Assembly (NCBI RefSeq): GCF_963675165.1
Contig: NC_087377.1
Span: 9,689,122-9,753,121, forward strand
Length of the DNA stretch: 64,000 nt
Direction of reading: 5' to 3'
Source: Halichondria panicea
Taxonomy: Eukaryota; Porifera; Demospongiae; Suberitida; Halichondriidae
The translations under genes and the position numbers were made by a program. Positions 44,964-56,104 of the stretch are shown here, in pieces. A model generated the notes under the pieces. That model saw nothing but the letters and a program-made list of their open reading frames with translations, ran no database searches and had not been told where the DNA came from. Position 1 is the first letter of the stretch. Each line of letters starts with the position of its first letter.

Positions 44964-45545
44964 TACAGAGCCACTCCCCCTCTCTGTGCAATTAGTCAGC
45001 CCCTCCCTCCACCGTACTGAACCAGCCAGAAAAAAACAACACAGCTAGCTCTCTTTGGCTATGCCAGGCTAGTAAGCAAGCAAAGGTAAGCTTAAAATAG
45101 CCACTCCTATATTATTATTAAACTGGCTTTTTTTTCTTTGAATACAGAAGCTGAACAGAACCTAGTGCAGTGTGTGCAGTACTAGCCTCGATTCGGCCTG
45201 GAATCGAGGCTAGTGCAGTACTAGTACTAGTGCTAGTGAGCAAGTCTGCCTGAGCCAGCTAGTCTCCCAGAGTGTCTCTATAAAGCAGCTCCTTCTGCAA
45301 GCACACAGCAGAATTTTTGATGAACTAGTCTTACAGACTACACCCGACTCTATGTGTTTCATTTATGACATTTTGTTTCTCTTGCAAGACATTTCATTCA
45401 TCTTCATTCATCGAAAACACCATTATTTTAATTTTAGTTGCATATGCTTGAGGTGCCAATTTATGAGCCATATTTTCCCTTGTAGCCCTGAGGTGCCAAT
45501 TTATGACAGTTAAACCCCACTAGACTACATGGCAAAAGTGTAGTA
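44964..45545. repeat. Interspersed repeat family E, copy 2 (right part)
   Basis: Resumes with TACAGAGCCACTCCCCCTCT exactly where copy 1 continues at 34667. Carries the same intron-like GTAAGCTTAAAA..TACAG segment and the 30-bp insertion at 45183. Confidence 0.8.
45183..45212. mobile_element. 30-bp TAGCCTCGA-family insertion, perfect 9-bp duplication
   Basis: TAGCCTCGATTCGGCC is followed by TGGAATCGAGGCTA, nothing more. GTGCAGTAC is repeated on both sides (45174-45182, 45213-45221); copies of the host repeat at 34100 and 45900 show the site with a single GTGCAGTAC and no insert. Confidence 0.92.
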
Positions 45546-45689
45546 GATGGGAAATATACTAGATTATGGTGGTAATTTGTGACTTTATACATCACTCTAT
45601 GCAATATAACATGTGTATAATGTGTATAGAACCATGTAAAACCTCTGTATGTATATAACATCCTAAAGTATAAATAGTATAAATAGCCA

Positions 45690-46145
45690 ATCCTGCACTG
45701 CTCTCCCACTTACTGCGCAGCAACCAGCCAGAAGAAACAACACAGCTAGCTCTAGACGGTGTCTAGACCAGCTCTCTTAAGCTATGCCAGGCTAGTAGGC
45801 AAGCAAAGGTAAGCTTAAAATAGCCACTCCTACATTATTACTAAACTGGCTTCTTTTTATTTAAATACAGAAGCTGAACAGGCCTAGTGCAGTGCAGTGC
45901 GTGCAGTACTAGTGCTAGTGAGCAAGGCTCAGCCTGAGCCCTAGCCCTCTCCCAGAGTGTCTCTAAAGCAGCTCCATCTGCAAGCACACAGCAGAATTTT
46001 TGATGAACTATAGTCTACAGACTACACCCTCTGTCTCTATGTTTTCATTTATGACATTTTGTTTCTCATGCAAGCATTTTCATTCATCAAAAACACAGTT
46101 AATTTATTTTTACTGCATATGCTTGAGGTGCCAATTTATGAGCCA
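45690..46145. repeat. Interspersed repeat family E, copy 3
   Basis: Same order of landmarks as copies 1 and 2 from GCAACCAGCCAGAAGAAACA to GAGGTGCCAATTTATGAGCC, then joined to family A. Splice-like borders are conserved. Confidence 0.8.
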
Positions 46146-46700
46146 TATTTATGCCTCTCGAGGCGTAGCCGCACGAGGGATACGGTAAAGCTGACTGTGT
46201 GTGTGTCTGTGTCTGTCTGTCTGTCTGTGTGTGTGTGTATTCCAGCTATAACTGCTCAACGGTTACAATGCGACGAAAACTAACAGCTTCTATAGGCTTC
46301 TAGCCACGTTCTCTTGGATTTTGATTCGTGGATTAGCAAACTAAAGCTTCTTTCTCGAGTTATGGCTAGTTTGACTCACATTGAAGGCTGTTGCAGTCTC
46401 TTCAGAATCTTTCATAGCATCATCTGTCCGCACAAACTTTCTATTCAACATATGAGTTAGCCTTGCACTAAAGCGCTAGCTTTTTGTTAGCTACAATACT
46501 CAGAAAATATCTGTTAATTAAAACAGCTAGCTAGCATGCAGTAGCCATTTGTGAAATTGATCTCTTTGGACACACCCTTTAATTATTCCTGTGGATGTAA
46601 TGCGCATGCGCGCTCATTCCCCATGTGTGAGAAAATAATATCCAAGATCCAGATCCAGATCCTCCTGGCAGAATCATCTTTGTCTTGAGGGCCTGGTAAG
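46146..46700. repeat. Interspersed repeat family A, copy 2
   Basis: Matches 9656-10175. Includes a TGTGTCTG/TCTG microsatellite at about 46195-46240. Its 3' end is partly duplicated at about 46775-46840 (CCTGG.AGAATCA.TTT.TTC and CTGGTAAGCCACA). Confidence 0.8.
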
Positions 46701-46939
46701 CCACAAAACACTACCATATAACAATATAGATAACAATATGCATGTACACAGGTCTTTTCTTCTTAGATATTATATACACTGAACTACAGATCCTGGAAGA
46801 ATCAATTTTCTTCTTTCTTGATGTCCTGGTAAGCCACATAATACAATAAATAACAACTTACAATAGATGCATGTAAATAAGTCTTTTCTTCTCAGTGACT
46901 TTATATAGATAAGCTAACTTTAATATAAAATTCATTATA

Positions 46940-47100
46940 GATAACACTCTAATACTTTTGAGCGAAAGCAAAAACATGGCGAGAGGCATTAGCACAGCGC
47001 CAGCTTGAACACTAGTTTCCCTTGTAGCCCTAAGGTGCCAATTTATGACAGTTAAACCCCACTAGACTACATGGCAAAAGTGTAGTAGGTGGGAAATATC
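46940..47100. repeat. Fragments of the ATATCTTCTAA MITE family and of family E
   Basis: CACTCTAATACTTTTGAGCG to GCGAGAGGCATTAGCA matches 11150-11220. TTTCCCTTGTAGCCCTAAGG to GTAGGTGGGAAATAT matches the 3' end of family E (34335-34425). Confidence 0.7.
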
Positions 47101-47808
47101 TCTTTATACACCCTTGGTTGTAGTATAATTATATAGGTTTGGATGCCACACCACTTGAGAAAAATATAAGAAGTGAGATAATGATAATTATAACCAACGT
47201 TAAGTATAGAGAAGTCTTTTGGTGGGGACAGGTGGGCTGCCACAAATGCATTAAATTTTTTTTATCATCATCATTTTTATTTTATCAAGTTTCCAGGTCA
47301 TCATGAATCATCAGAATGCACAAACTTTACAATGTCTTTGTTCAAACATGTTGCAGCGAGCAGGGACGAAGGCTGTACGCATGTATGTGTGTGTATTATG
47401 TATAATTATTAGTATAGGTTGTACATACAGTGCAGTTGTGTGTGTTTTCAATTATTGCACAAATTTTGACTCGTGTTTAGACTGCTCTATTTCTGCAGGG
47501 AAAGGCCACAGCAAGAAACTGAGTTGACATATAGCTTAGTTAGCCTTTTATCTGTATAAATGTGTGAAATTATAGTCAATGAATATTCTCATGCATTACT
47601 ACTGATATTTGAAAAATTGCACTATTTCACTGTGTTTTGTCTGACTGACTAGTAAGTAAGTTAGTAAGTAACTTTCTTGGAAAGAATTTCCTCCTTGTAC
47701 AAACATGTTCAGAAGATTCAGAAGATTCTGGATACAGCCTCTAGTCAACTAGAACCCGGACCATGGGCGTTTTTTTTGCGTCCGCTTCCAAGAGGCAGGT
47801 GACTTCTC

Positions 47809-49382
47809 CATAGATAGAAAAGGGAGGGATTGGAAACGAACGACAATTTCAATGATATCCGTTGAAACACTCCTTGTCTTGTTACGTAATCACGTTCTGG
47901 AGGGATTGTAACAAAGATTTTCTCTGACTCAGTTCTTGCAGACGTTGTTAGAGTCTAACTTAGACTTCTGGGTTAGGCCAGATGTCCGTGACTTAACTGT
48001 ATTCATACCTGGTAAGTTAGAAACTCACTTCAGTAGAGTTGAAGCAGAATAATAGGCCAGTTTTGTAGGGTAAGGTGATAGTCAAAATTATGTCTCCCTC
48101 TAGCACATATGTAAAGCTGATTTGCAGTTTGTACTTGTGTCAAACTGTATACTTGGGTCCTAGTGCTTTGTGTAAGTATTACTTTTTGAATGATACAAGT
48201 GAAACTTTCATACTATATCAATAAATAAAGTATTTCAGGAGTGTTTTTTGTCTCCTTTTTTCATCTCTAAAAAGGGCTAGTTGAATATATTCTGCTAATA
48301 TACTGTTAGAGGAGTATTTGAAGTTTTGCATTGTCTTTGTTTGCACTTACAGAAATGCTGTGAAAATTTTGAATCATCATTCACAAAAGAATGAATTTAG
48401 GATTACTGGTAAGCATGCTATACTGATTATTGCCCACACTATACTTTTATAACAATACCTGCAGAGAGGTCATTTGTGGACGAGATGGTTAGATATCTGT
48501 TCACAATACGTACCTGGAGTCATCAGCAACAGGTTGTGTCAGGACCCCGTTAAATTGGCCAACAAAGACAGAGGGGTAAATCCAACGAGAACCCGAATGT
48601 TAGTGAGTTTGCTAAGAACACAGGCTCTTCGGGTGATCAACAGCACATGCATGTGCAACAATTAGAGGCAACTGCTGAAAGACAATAGAAGACGACCATT
48701 GCAGCTAGGTGATGAGAATAACACCTTCCCAAAAGAAGGCAGCATAATATTGTATAGAGAAATCAATTGTTCACATGTTCAATCACATTCACATGTTCAA
48801 TTCTTAACTGTGATAAATAATTGTTCAATTCTATAAATTTAACTGTGCATGATAATTAAATGATGCTGCGGAGTGTCACGACTTCAATTCTGAGTAGAAT
48901 TTCACAGTAAAAGCCCGAACCATCACACTGTGTTCAGAACCCTCCAACGAAACTATCAATGCAGAAGCTGTGTTGAAGGCAACTGCTTCCTCTGGTGATG
49001 AAGCTTTGAATCTATGTACTCTCTGTCAAAACAGTCTTAAAAGCTTCCTTAAACCTACCTGCATGCATTTACATGAAAAGGAAAGAAAGTAAATGGAAAG
49101 TAATTAATTATTATTTATTATTAACAAACAGTTCAACATCACTTACTCTGAAATGGAGCCGGAGCACTACTTTCCATTGTACAGTGCAAATGTAGACCTG
49201 AGCTAGAAAGCCATTCTTGAGAACTAGAAAGCCATATACTCGAAATCAGCTGGCTGGAACACAATTTTTATTTTGAGGAAGTATAAGTATAGTGATCACT
49301 TCCCTCTTCGATCTATGCTTCCGGCAGACAAGGAGTGTTTGGCACACGTGATTCGTTTCCAATCCCTTCCTCTTCTATCTAT
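47809..49382. mobile_element. 1.57-kb element, CATAGATAG..CTATCTAT, 8-bp duplication
   Basis: GACTTCTC flanks both ends (47801-47808, 49383-49390) and appears once as the continuous equivalent in the other family B copy (about 17685). Subterminal GGGATTGGAAACG and ACACTCCTTGTCT are inverted at the other end. Related to the element at 26434. The interior has splice-like borders (TTACAG at 48352, GGTAAGC at 48410, CTGCAG at 48466) and a 63-codon frame but no recognised transposase; an 8-bp duplication would fit hAT. Confidence 0.85.
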
Positions 49383-49846
49383 GACTTCTCAGGCTCCACT
49401 TTTCTTACCTACGCAATTCCGCCATCTTTAAATGACTGCCACAGCAACGCACATGGCAACTTATGAGGTGGGCGTGGCTTTGATATTTACATAAATATTA
49501 CACAGCCAAAAATCCACGGGCCGTTTCATGCCTGTTACGGGCCCGTTACAGGCATGAAACCACATGGTGTATTCAACTGTTTGGTTAGATACTGCTTAGC
49601 AGCCTGTGGATTTCAGCATGTAATCAGCCGTGGAACGGGCTGTAAGCAGTCTGAGCACGGCCTGTAAGCAGCCCTGTGTTCTCAGTTAGTTCTGGTTTGC
49701 TTTTATACAGTTAAAAGCTGAGTTTGGCATGAATAATTCCACAAAGTGTTAACATTTTTAAGAAACAAACATAGCCAGACAGTTTGACAGTTTACAACAC
49801 TAATAAGAATGTTTCTTCTAGTGCTTGTGCTGCTCGAGTGTGTCAC

Positions 49847-50150
49847 TGTGTGTATAAAGAAGACACGTGAATAATGGTTGCAAAGAAAATAATGTCTTAC
49901 CATTATAATGTGTTGTTCGACTGTTCGTACTGTCCACAGACCAGCCATGTCCTCTGTCACTGTGTGTATAAAGAAGACACGTGAATAATGGTTGCAAAGA
50001 AAATGTTTCTTATCATTATAATGTGTTGTTCGACTGTTCGTACTCCAGCCATGTCCTCTGTCACTGTGTGTATATAGTGAATATAGTCTTACCATTTATA
50101 CCTTTTTTGTTCGACTGTTTGTACTGTCACAGACCAGCCATGTCCAGAGC
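49847..50150. repeat. Three tandem units of about 105 bp
   Basis: Each reads GTCACTGTGTGTATAAAGAA .. CATTATAATGTGTTGTTCGA .. CCAGCCATGTCC; the third is shortened. They lie inside the element at 49501 and produce the 130-codon minus frame there. Confidence 0.9.
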
Positions 50151-50230
50151 CAGTAACTTAACTAAAGCAAAACACAAACAAAGTTTTTATAATTATTATG
50201 AATGATTGCTTACCTGCCAAATTCTAAAGT

Positions 50231-50298
50231 ATAGGTGTGTCCACGATATAGGTGTGTCCACGATATAGGTGTGTCCACGATATAGGTGTGTCCACGAT
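50231..50298. repeat. Four perfect 17-bp tandem units
   Basis: ATAGGTGTGTCCACGAT repeated four times head to tail. Confidence 0.95.
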
Positions 50299-51921
50299 GC
50301 TGTAATTAGACCAACCAATGTAAACGACAATAATTATTATTGTAAAATACCTTCTGGTCATGATGGGTTGAAATCATTGATGGCATGAGCATTCCAATTT
50401 ATATATGTACATCTGTATGTGTGCATCAGTACACGAGTTTAAAGTGAGTTAAATAATTATTAATTGGCTCACATTCTCAAGTAGTGTGAATAGGAACCTC
50501 AATCTCGAGCTCAATCAGTACAGTAATGATGACATAGACACAGGTACATCTGTATGTGTGCATACGTAAACGAGTTCGAGTAAGTGAGTCAATAATAGAA
50601 CCTGAATCTCGAGCTCGTAAAGTAATGATGACACAGACAACTGTAGATAATATCATAGGTATACGCATTTTATATACCTCGTACTCACCTATTTAGTAGC
50701 CGTTGTAGAGGTGCATATTCTTCTTTTTAGATGTGTATTCCTATACATAAGCAGCATATGGACCAACATTTTAAAAACCAGCTGAACACTCACTTATAAC
50801 ATTGTATTAGAAGTCAACAACCTGCGTCAGAGTCAACCAGATCTGCAATACGAAATAACTCCGTCAACATAATTATTTATACATGACCACATAAGCACAC
50901 CTTGTAGCCTATAGAGCTGGACTCCTAGAGACAGTGAGAGAAGAATTACAGAGACATCTAGCAGCTGATCACAGTAAATGGACAGAAGTGAGTATTAATT
51001 AATTAGACCTACTATACTAGCTCCTCTACTTACTTCCTCTCTCTCTCTTTTTCTTGCTAGCTGGCCTTGGCAGTCAGCTCCATAAATAATATAATTACTC
51101 CATCCATCCTTTAAAGCTGCAACTGAAGGAGAAGATCAAACTGAAGCACCTTTTCAGTCTCTTAGTGGATTTGGTAGCTAAGCAACTTTCTCTCTGCGCA
51201 TGCGCATACACTAGCTGCACAGGCTGTAAGCAGGACGTGGGTGGTACAGGCTGAAACAGGTCCGTTATTTACGGGCTGTATTCAGGACAGGATGTACGTG
51301 CTGTAACGGGCCTGTGGTTCCAGGATGTAAGCAGGCCGTGGGCGATTACATCTGCATACAGGCCCGTATTCCGGCCTGTATTCAGCTGATTTTCCCCACT
51401 GGCCTGAAACGTTCCCGTGGATTTTTGGCTGTGTACATAAACACAAAACCTCCTTTCTTCAGCTCAGCTCTCCATTCTCTCACTTCAGGTATGCTATTTA
51501 TGCTAGACGTATGCACTGACTGGATCTACCATAGGCCTCCATGCTTTTGCACTTGGAAGTACATCTACAGTATAAACATGGCTGCCATTATTTTTATCAT
51601 AGATAAATGACTGAATAAAATACTGAATAATGTTTATTCCAGTCCTGTCTTCTCTTCTTGAACTTCTCTTGCTTCTTGATGTTCCTCATAGGTATTTCAC
51701 TTTCATTATTGAGAAAAGAAGGCCGGTGAAGGAGGCTAACTCCTCAATTCCCTGAGTGAAGTGCGGCCTGGGATCGAGACTATTGAGGAATATAATATAA
51801 TTCTGTCCAACGACCACTTATATATTATCTTCAACAAGATTACAGGACGATGACAAATTAATCAACGTCACATTAATTTTATCTTATCATTAATGTACTA
51901 CTGTATGAAAAAAGAAAGGGA

Positions 51922-52464
51922 ATCAAAACTAAAAAACATTTGCAATGTGAACGTTGCTAGGATTGCCAGGAAAAGAAAAGCGCGAAAAAGCGAAGAAACA
52001 AGAAATTCGGCGAGTGCATAACTCCAATCCGTTACAACGTCATGAATATGTACAGTCGAGTGGCCTACTGTTGATAAGGAATTTTAAAATCGAAATACAG
52101 GTTGGGTAAATACCGTGGCACAGTCATTGGTCTCTATCTGCTGGTCATGAATAACTTGGAATACTTCCACCCACACATCCAACACTTGCGTGTTTGCTCA
52201 ACACTGTAAGGGAGTCATAAACACATAACTATATAGCCTGCAAATAATGCACATAATTAACATCACTATAATTATTACTTGCAATGTGAGAGGATTGGCC
52301 AGGAAAAATACCAAAACAAAAATAATAATTATTGAAACAGTACATGTGTTGTAGCGGATTGGAGTTATGCACTCGCCGAATTTCTTGTTTCTTCGCTTTT
52401 TCGCGCTTTTCTTTTCCTGGCAATCCTAGCAACGTTCACATTGCAAATGTTTTTTAGTTTTGAT
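51922..52464. repeat. Hairpin segment with about 120-bp arms, copy 2
   Basis: Left arm ATCAAAACTAAAAAACATTT, right arm its complement. Family relative of 18101-18681, but where the two copies differ (for example CCGACTAG against CAAAACTA at the tips), both arms of each copy have changed together. Confidence 0.85.
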
Positions 52465-52880
52465 ATATTATTATTATAGTTCAGGGTTAGAGTCATGCTA
52501 AGGAAAATTAATTTTATCCATGAACCGATTCATTGTGCTCAATAGATGTATACACTACTATACAGCCGACTCAGCACTGTATACTGCATTTCTACAGCTG
52601 CTTTTTTTGTTCTCATAAAGATTTGCATGCCATTATACTCACATGCAGTCACACAAAAAAAGTTCGCCCAATATGCTATTATGCGCATAATGTGCAAGTA
52701 TACAAATCGACAACCTATAGTTAGAAACGATGCAGTGTAATTATGAATGTGGAACATCTTTTTACTGATTTCCATGTTGCTGGCCGTTGCACTGATCGCT
52801 GATATGTAAATACAGGATGGTGAAAGATTGATCATCATAATTATTTACAAATACAATTAAATAATTATACCCTGTATATA

Positions 52881-53300
52881 CAGTTAATCCGGTCACCCTT
52901 GGGACCATGCAGCTTGGCGGGAATAGCGAGGTGGCTGTAGCTCAGGAAATAGCCGCGGCTTAAAAACGACCTTACCTTGAACCAAATGACTACTTTTGCA
53001 GTTCTTGTCTCGAGGATAATGTAGGATAATGAATCATTCTGTTCTCTATTTAAGTGTAATCTAATTTTATTTGCTAAACAACACCCAAAACGTCATATCC
53101 GGCCATAATATACATATAAAATTACATTGAAAACCTTGTTTGGGACAGCCAGCACTGGCCGGTAAACGGAACAGCGAGTGGCCGTACTTCAGGGTGAGTT
53201 TTGTGCAGTAAACATATAGCTAGCATTCTGTGCCAAGTCAAATGGCCGGTATATCGAGGTGGCCGTACTTTATAGATTTTTACGGGGAAATTAAAACCGA
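52881..53300. mobile_element. Eroded copy of the pogo-like CAGTAGACTCTCG family
   Basis: CAGTTAATCCGGTCACCCTT to GGCCGGTATATCGAGGTGGC follows the complement of 56105-56478 closely, but both extreme ends are lost. Confidence 0.75.
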
Positions 53301-53379
53301 CATAAACTCCCACACACTGGTATTTTACATTGGTGGGTGGCATTCAACCGCGAATATTAGAACCCACGAGCAATTCTGC

Positions 53380-54778
53380 TAGCCTCCTTCACAGCCTCTC
53401 CTTTTTCTGTTCTTTGTCACACGGTCAATAAGATAAAATACGGTAAGAATTGGAGGAACAAAGAAAGAAAGAACGAACCGTCTAAGAAAAAGGAGAGCCT
53501 GTCTCGCTAAGTCGCGTGACGGTGGCACAGTGGTGGCACAGTGAAAATGAGCGTGGGCTTTCAGTAGATGGGCGGAGCCTGACAGGCAACAAAGCCACAG
53601 GATGCCTACGCATTGTAGACTTACTTCATATGCAAGTCTGGAGATAATTATTATCATAGACGATGGCTTTAATACCTAGCATAGTGAAGTCTGAAGACTA
53701 AAGGTCTATCTTTGAGCCTATCCTCAAGCCTCAAATTGAGGCTTGAGTTATTATTGAGCAGTCTAGTCTAGAAACAGTGTAAAATGACATGACAATGTTG
53801 CAAGGTTGTGATCTCATGAGTACTGACAGAGTGACTAAACTATACTAATTTGTGTGCATGAGACAGTTTTCACAGGGGCACGAGCACCAATGTCGAATTT
53901 TCCCTTAGTTTAATACATGTAATAGATTGAAGATCGATAGGGTCCTGTTAATTCCATAGTCGTGTAATCCTATTGTAGTAGTATTAGAGGTTCTGCTCCT
54001 TTTGGAAACTTTCTGGCAGTAGAACCAGCTCTATAGTGGATACGGAAATAATACCTGCAGATAAGCACTCAGGTCTACATTGTCTGCTGTAATTTGAAAC
54101 ACTCGACTGGGTCGAACGTGAGGTCTTGAGAGTGGGAGCACATTGAGTTTGATAAGGCGAGTCTTGTAGTCTGTAGTTCTGCTGTAGTTCTACTGTAATT
54201 ATCCGAGGATAAAATTGGTTGCCCTTGCCCTTCTAGTTTGGATAGTGTGATTGTTCCAGGGCAATCTTCTTCTTCTTATTATTATGACTTGGACTAAAAC
54301 ATTCCTTCTGATGACATGAAGGGATCTGTCAATTTTGGCATGTCAGAAGTATTGCTGTGAGTTGTCCAGGATCTGGGATAGGTTCCTTCTTTGCCCAGGT
54401 CCTTTTGACAAGTGCTATTATCAGATACAGTAGTACTCTAGCCTTTCATGCTTCATCTTGTAGAGCTAACTTCTACATACTGTGTTCTGTAGCTTCACAC
54501 ACTCTTTGCCTCTAGTTCCTGGTAAATACGCTTAAGTACTGTGTCACAGTGTGTGGGAGGACAGATATTGCGGTTTACTCTTGCCCACGCTCAATTAAAT
54601 TTGGCTACGTCAGTAGCAGATCACAAGACTTAGCGGGGCAGGCCTTCCTTTTTCTTAGTGGCTTCCTTTTTTCTTTCTTTGCTCCCTCCAATTATTCCCG
54701 TACGGTGTTAATAAATTATTGTGACAAACAACAGAAACAAAATTATAACTGAAAAAGGAAGGCCTGCGAAGGAGGCTA
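53380..54778. mobile_element. 1.4-kb TAGCCTCCTT element, perfect 9-bp duplication
   Basis: Ends TAGCCTCCTTCACAGCCTCT and AGGCCTGCGAAGGAGGCTA; CAATTCTGC on both sides (53371-53379, 54779-54787). Inner arms (AAGAAAGAACGAACCG..., CTAAGTCGCGTGA..., against TTCTTTGCTCCC.., CACAAGACTTAG) extend about 130 bp. The middle shows no coding motif. Confidence 0.88.
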
Positions 54779-54787
54779 CAATTCTGC

Positions 54788-55224
54788 TGAGGGCTCTGAA
54801 GTCAAATAGTGAAAATTTGCACACGCGAACATTTTTCGCTATATAAGGTACCTATAGTCTGTGTAAGTGTGTGTGCATGTAGACACAAAAATGAGCTGTT
54901 TAAGCAAACTATAATTATACATGCACTTTAATCATGAACTGCTTTAACTGCTGATGATTGAGACTGTCCATACTTATTATTGAAACTTGTAGGCGATCTT
55001 TTACGGCGACAAAAAACAACTATAATCGTTGCTTTATAGATTCACAATCGTTCCCAATTCACGATCATTCCCCTTAATCATAAAGACATTACGATAAGTA
55101 TCCGTTTTTCCGCTTTGAAGCTCAACCAACGCACGGGGTGAATGATCTATGAGCATCTTGTTTGTGCATGGTCTCATTCTCAGTATAAACTCTCACTATT
55201 TCAGCTCTCTGACTGAGTAGGGCC
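54788..55224. other. Non-coding spacer
   Basis: No gene or repeat recognised. Confidence 0.35.
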
Positions 55225-55558
55225 ACCTCAATAATTATATACCGGCCATTTAGTTTAGCACAGATTGCTAGCTAGATTTTTACTGCACAAAACTCGCCAT
55301 GAAATGCGGCCACTCGCTATTCCATATATATACTGGCCATGCAGTATTGACTGTTCCAAACTAGGTTCTTAATGTTTATTACGGCCGGATATGACGTTTG
55401 GGTGTGGTTTAGCAGGATTACACTTAAAGAAACCGCAAAATTAGTCATTAGATCTGAGGTAGGGTTGCTTTTTTAGCCACGACTATTTTATGAAATGCGG
55501 CCACCTCGATATTCCGGCAAAGCTGTACAAGGTGGCTGGATTAACGAGAGTCTAGTAT
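55225..55558. mobile_element. Diverged copy of the pogo-like CAGTAGACTCTCG family
   Basis: From TATATACCGGCCATTTAGTT to GGCTGGATTAACGAGAGTCT, same orientation as 56105-57107 but with many changes and a lost left end. Confidence 0.7.
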
Positions 55559-56100
55559 TACTGTATGCATGCCTCTGCATAAAGATGTCTACATTGCTTA
55601 TACAGTATTGTTTAATGCATGGACAGACCTATTGACAAACCAGTGTTGTATGATTTGGTATATAGACAGGGAGATGCTTCTATATACCCATGCAGTTGTA
55701 TTCAACCTCCTCATTATCAACTGCACACTCTGTCCTCATTTTGACTTTATCTTGTCTCAAAGAGTGCGATGAGATCTTTCATCATGGATGTACATGAAAG
55801 CCATTATATATACTGAGCCAGAAGAGGAACCGAATATATGCATCTCTTAAGAAGTACATATTATAATTGTACATGCATTGCATGCGTATAATAGTTATAA
55901 TTCTTATACTTTTATGCATGCATGGTTGCCATTATAAGTATACTGCCCTTTGCAGCTCACTTGGAAGTTTTGGGCAACGAGTAAATTACAAAAAAACCAC
56001 TTGAGATAAGTGTAACATGCAGTTTATATACATTTGTAAGTAAACCATAATACTATTAATATATTATAGAGCAAGGAACAAAGTTAAAATTTTAATTTGT
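55559..56100. other. Non-coding spacer
   Basis: AT-rich, TGCATGCAT-type phrases; no gene or defined repeat. Confidence 0.35.
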
Positions 56101-56104
56101 TATA

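Larger units (their letters stand above)
49501..51433. mobile_element. 1.9-kb TIR element with GGCCTGTAAGCAG subterminal repeats
   Basis: Ends CACAGCCAAAAATCCACGGG and CCCGTGGATTTTTGGCTGTG. Both subterminal regions hold many variants of GGCCTGTA(A)(G/T)CAG on both strands (about 49505-49685 and 51215-51410). TACATAAA occurs on both sides, offset by 5 bp on the left. No transposase frame. Confidence 0.8.
47370..52465. repeat. Large interspersed repeat family B, copy 2, with two big insertions
   Basis: Collinear with 16961-18690: 47370-47808, then 49383-49500, then 51434-52465 together rebuild the other copy. The gaps are the elements at 47809-49382 and 49501-51433. A TAGCCTC-like remnant (GGAGGCTAACTCC ... 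GGGATCGAGACTA) lies at about 51735-51782. Confidence 0.75.

Noticed and set aside
40017..46145. Family E as long terminal repeats of a retrotransposon
   Set aside because: No TG..CA ends with a short duplication, no primer-binding site, no polypurine tract and no reverse transcriptase between copies.
49703..50095. 130-codon minus frame with repeated TVTEDMAG motifs
   Set aside because: Caused by three tandem non-coding units.
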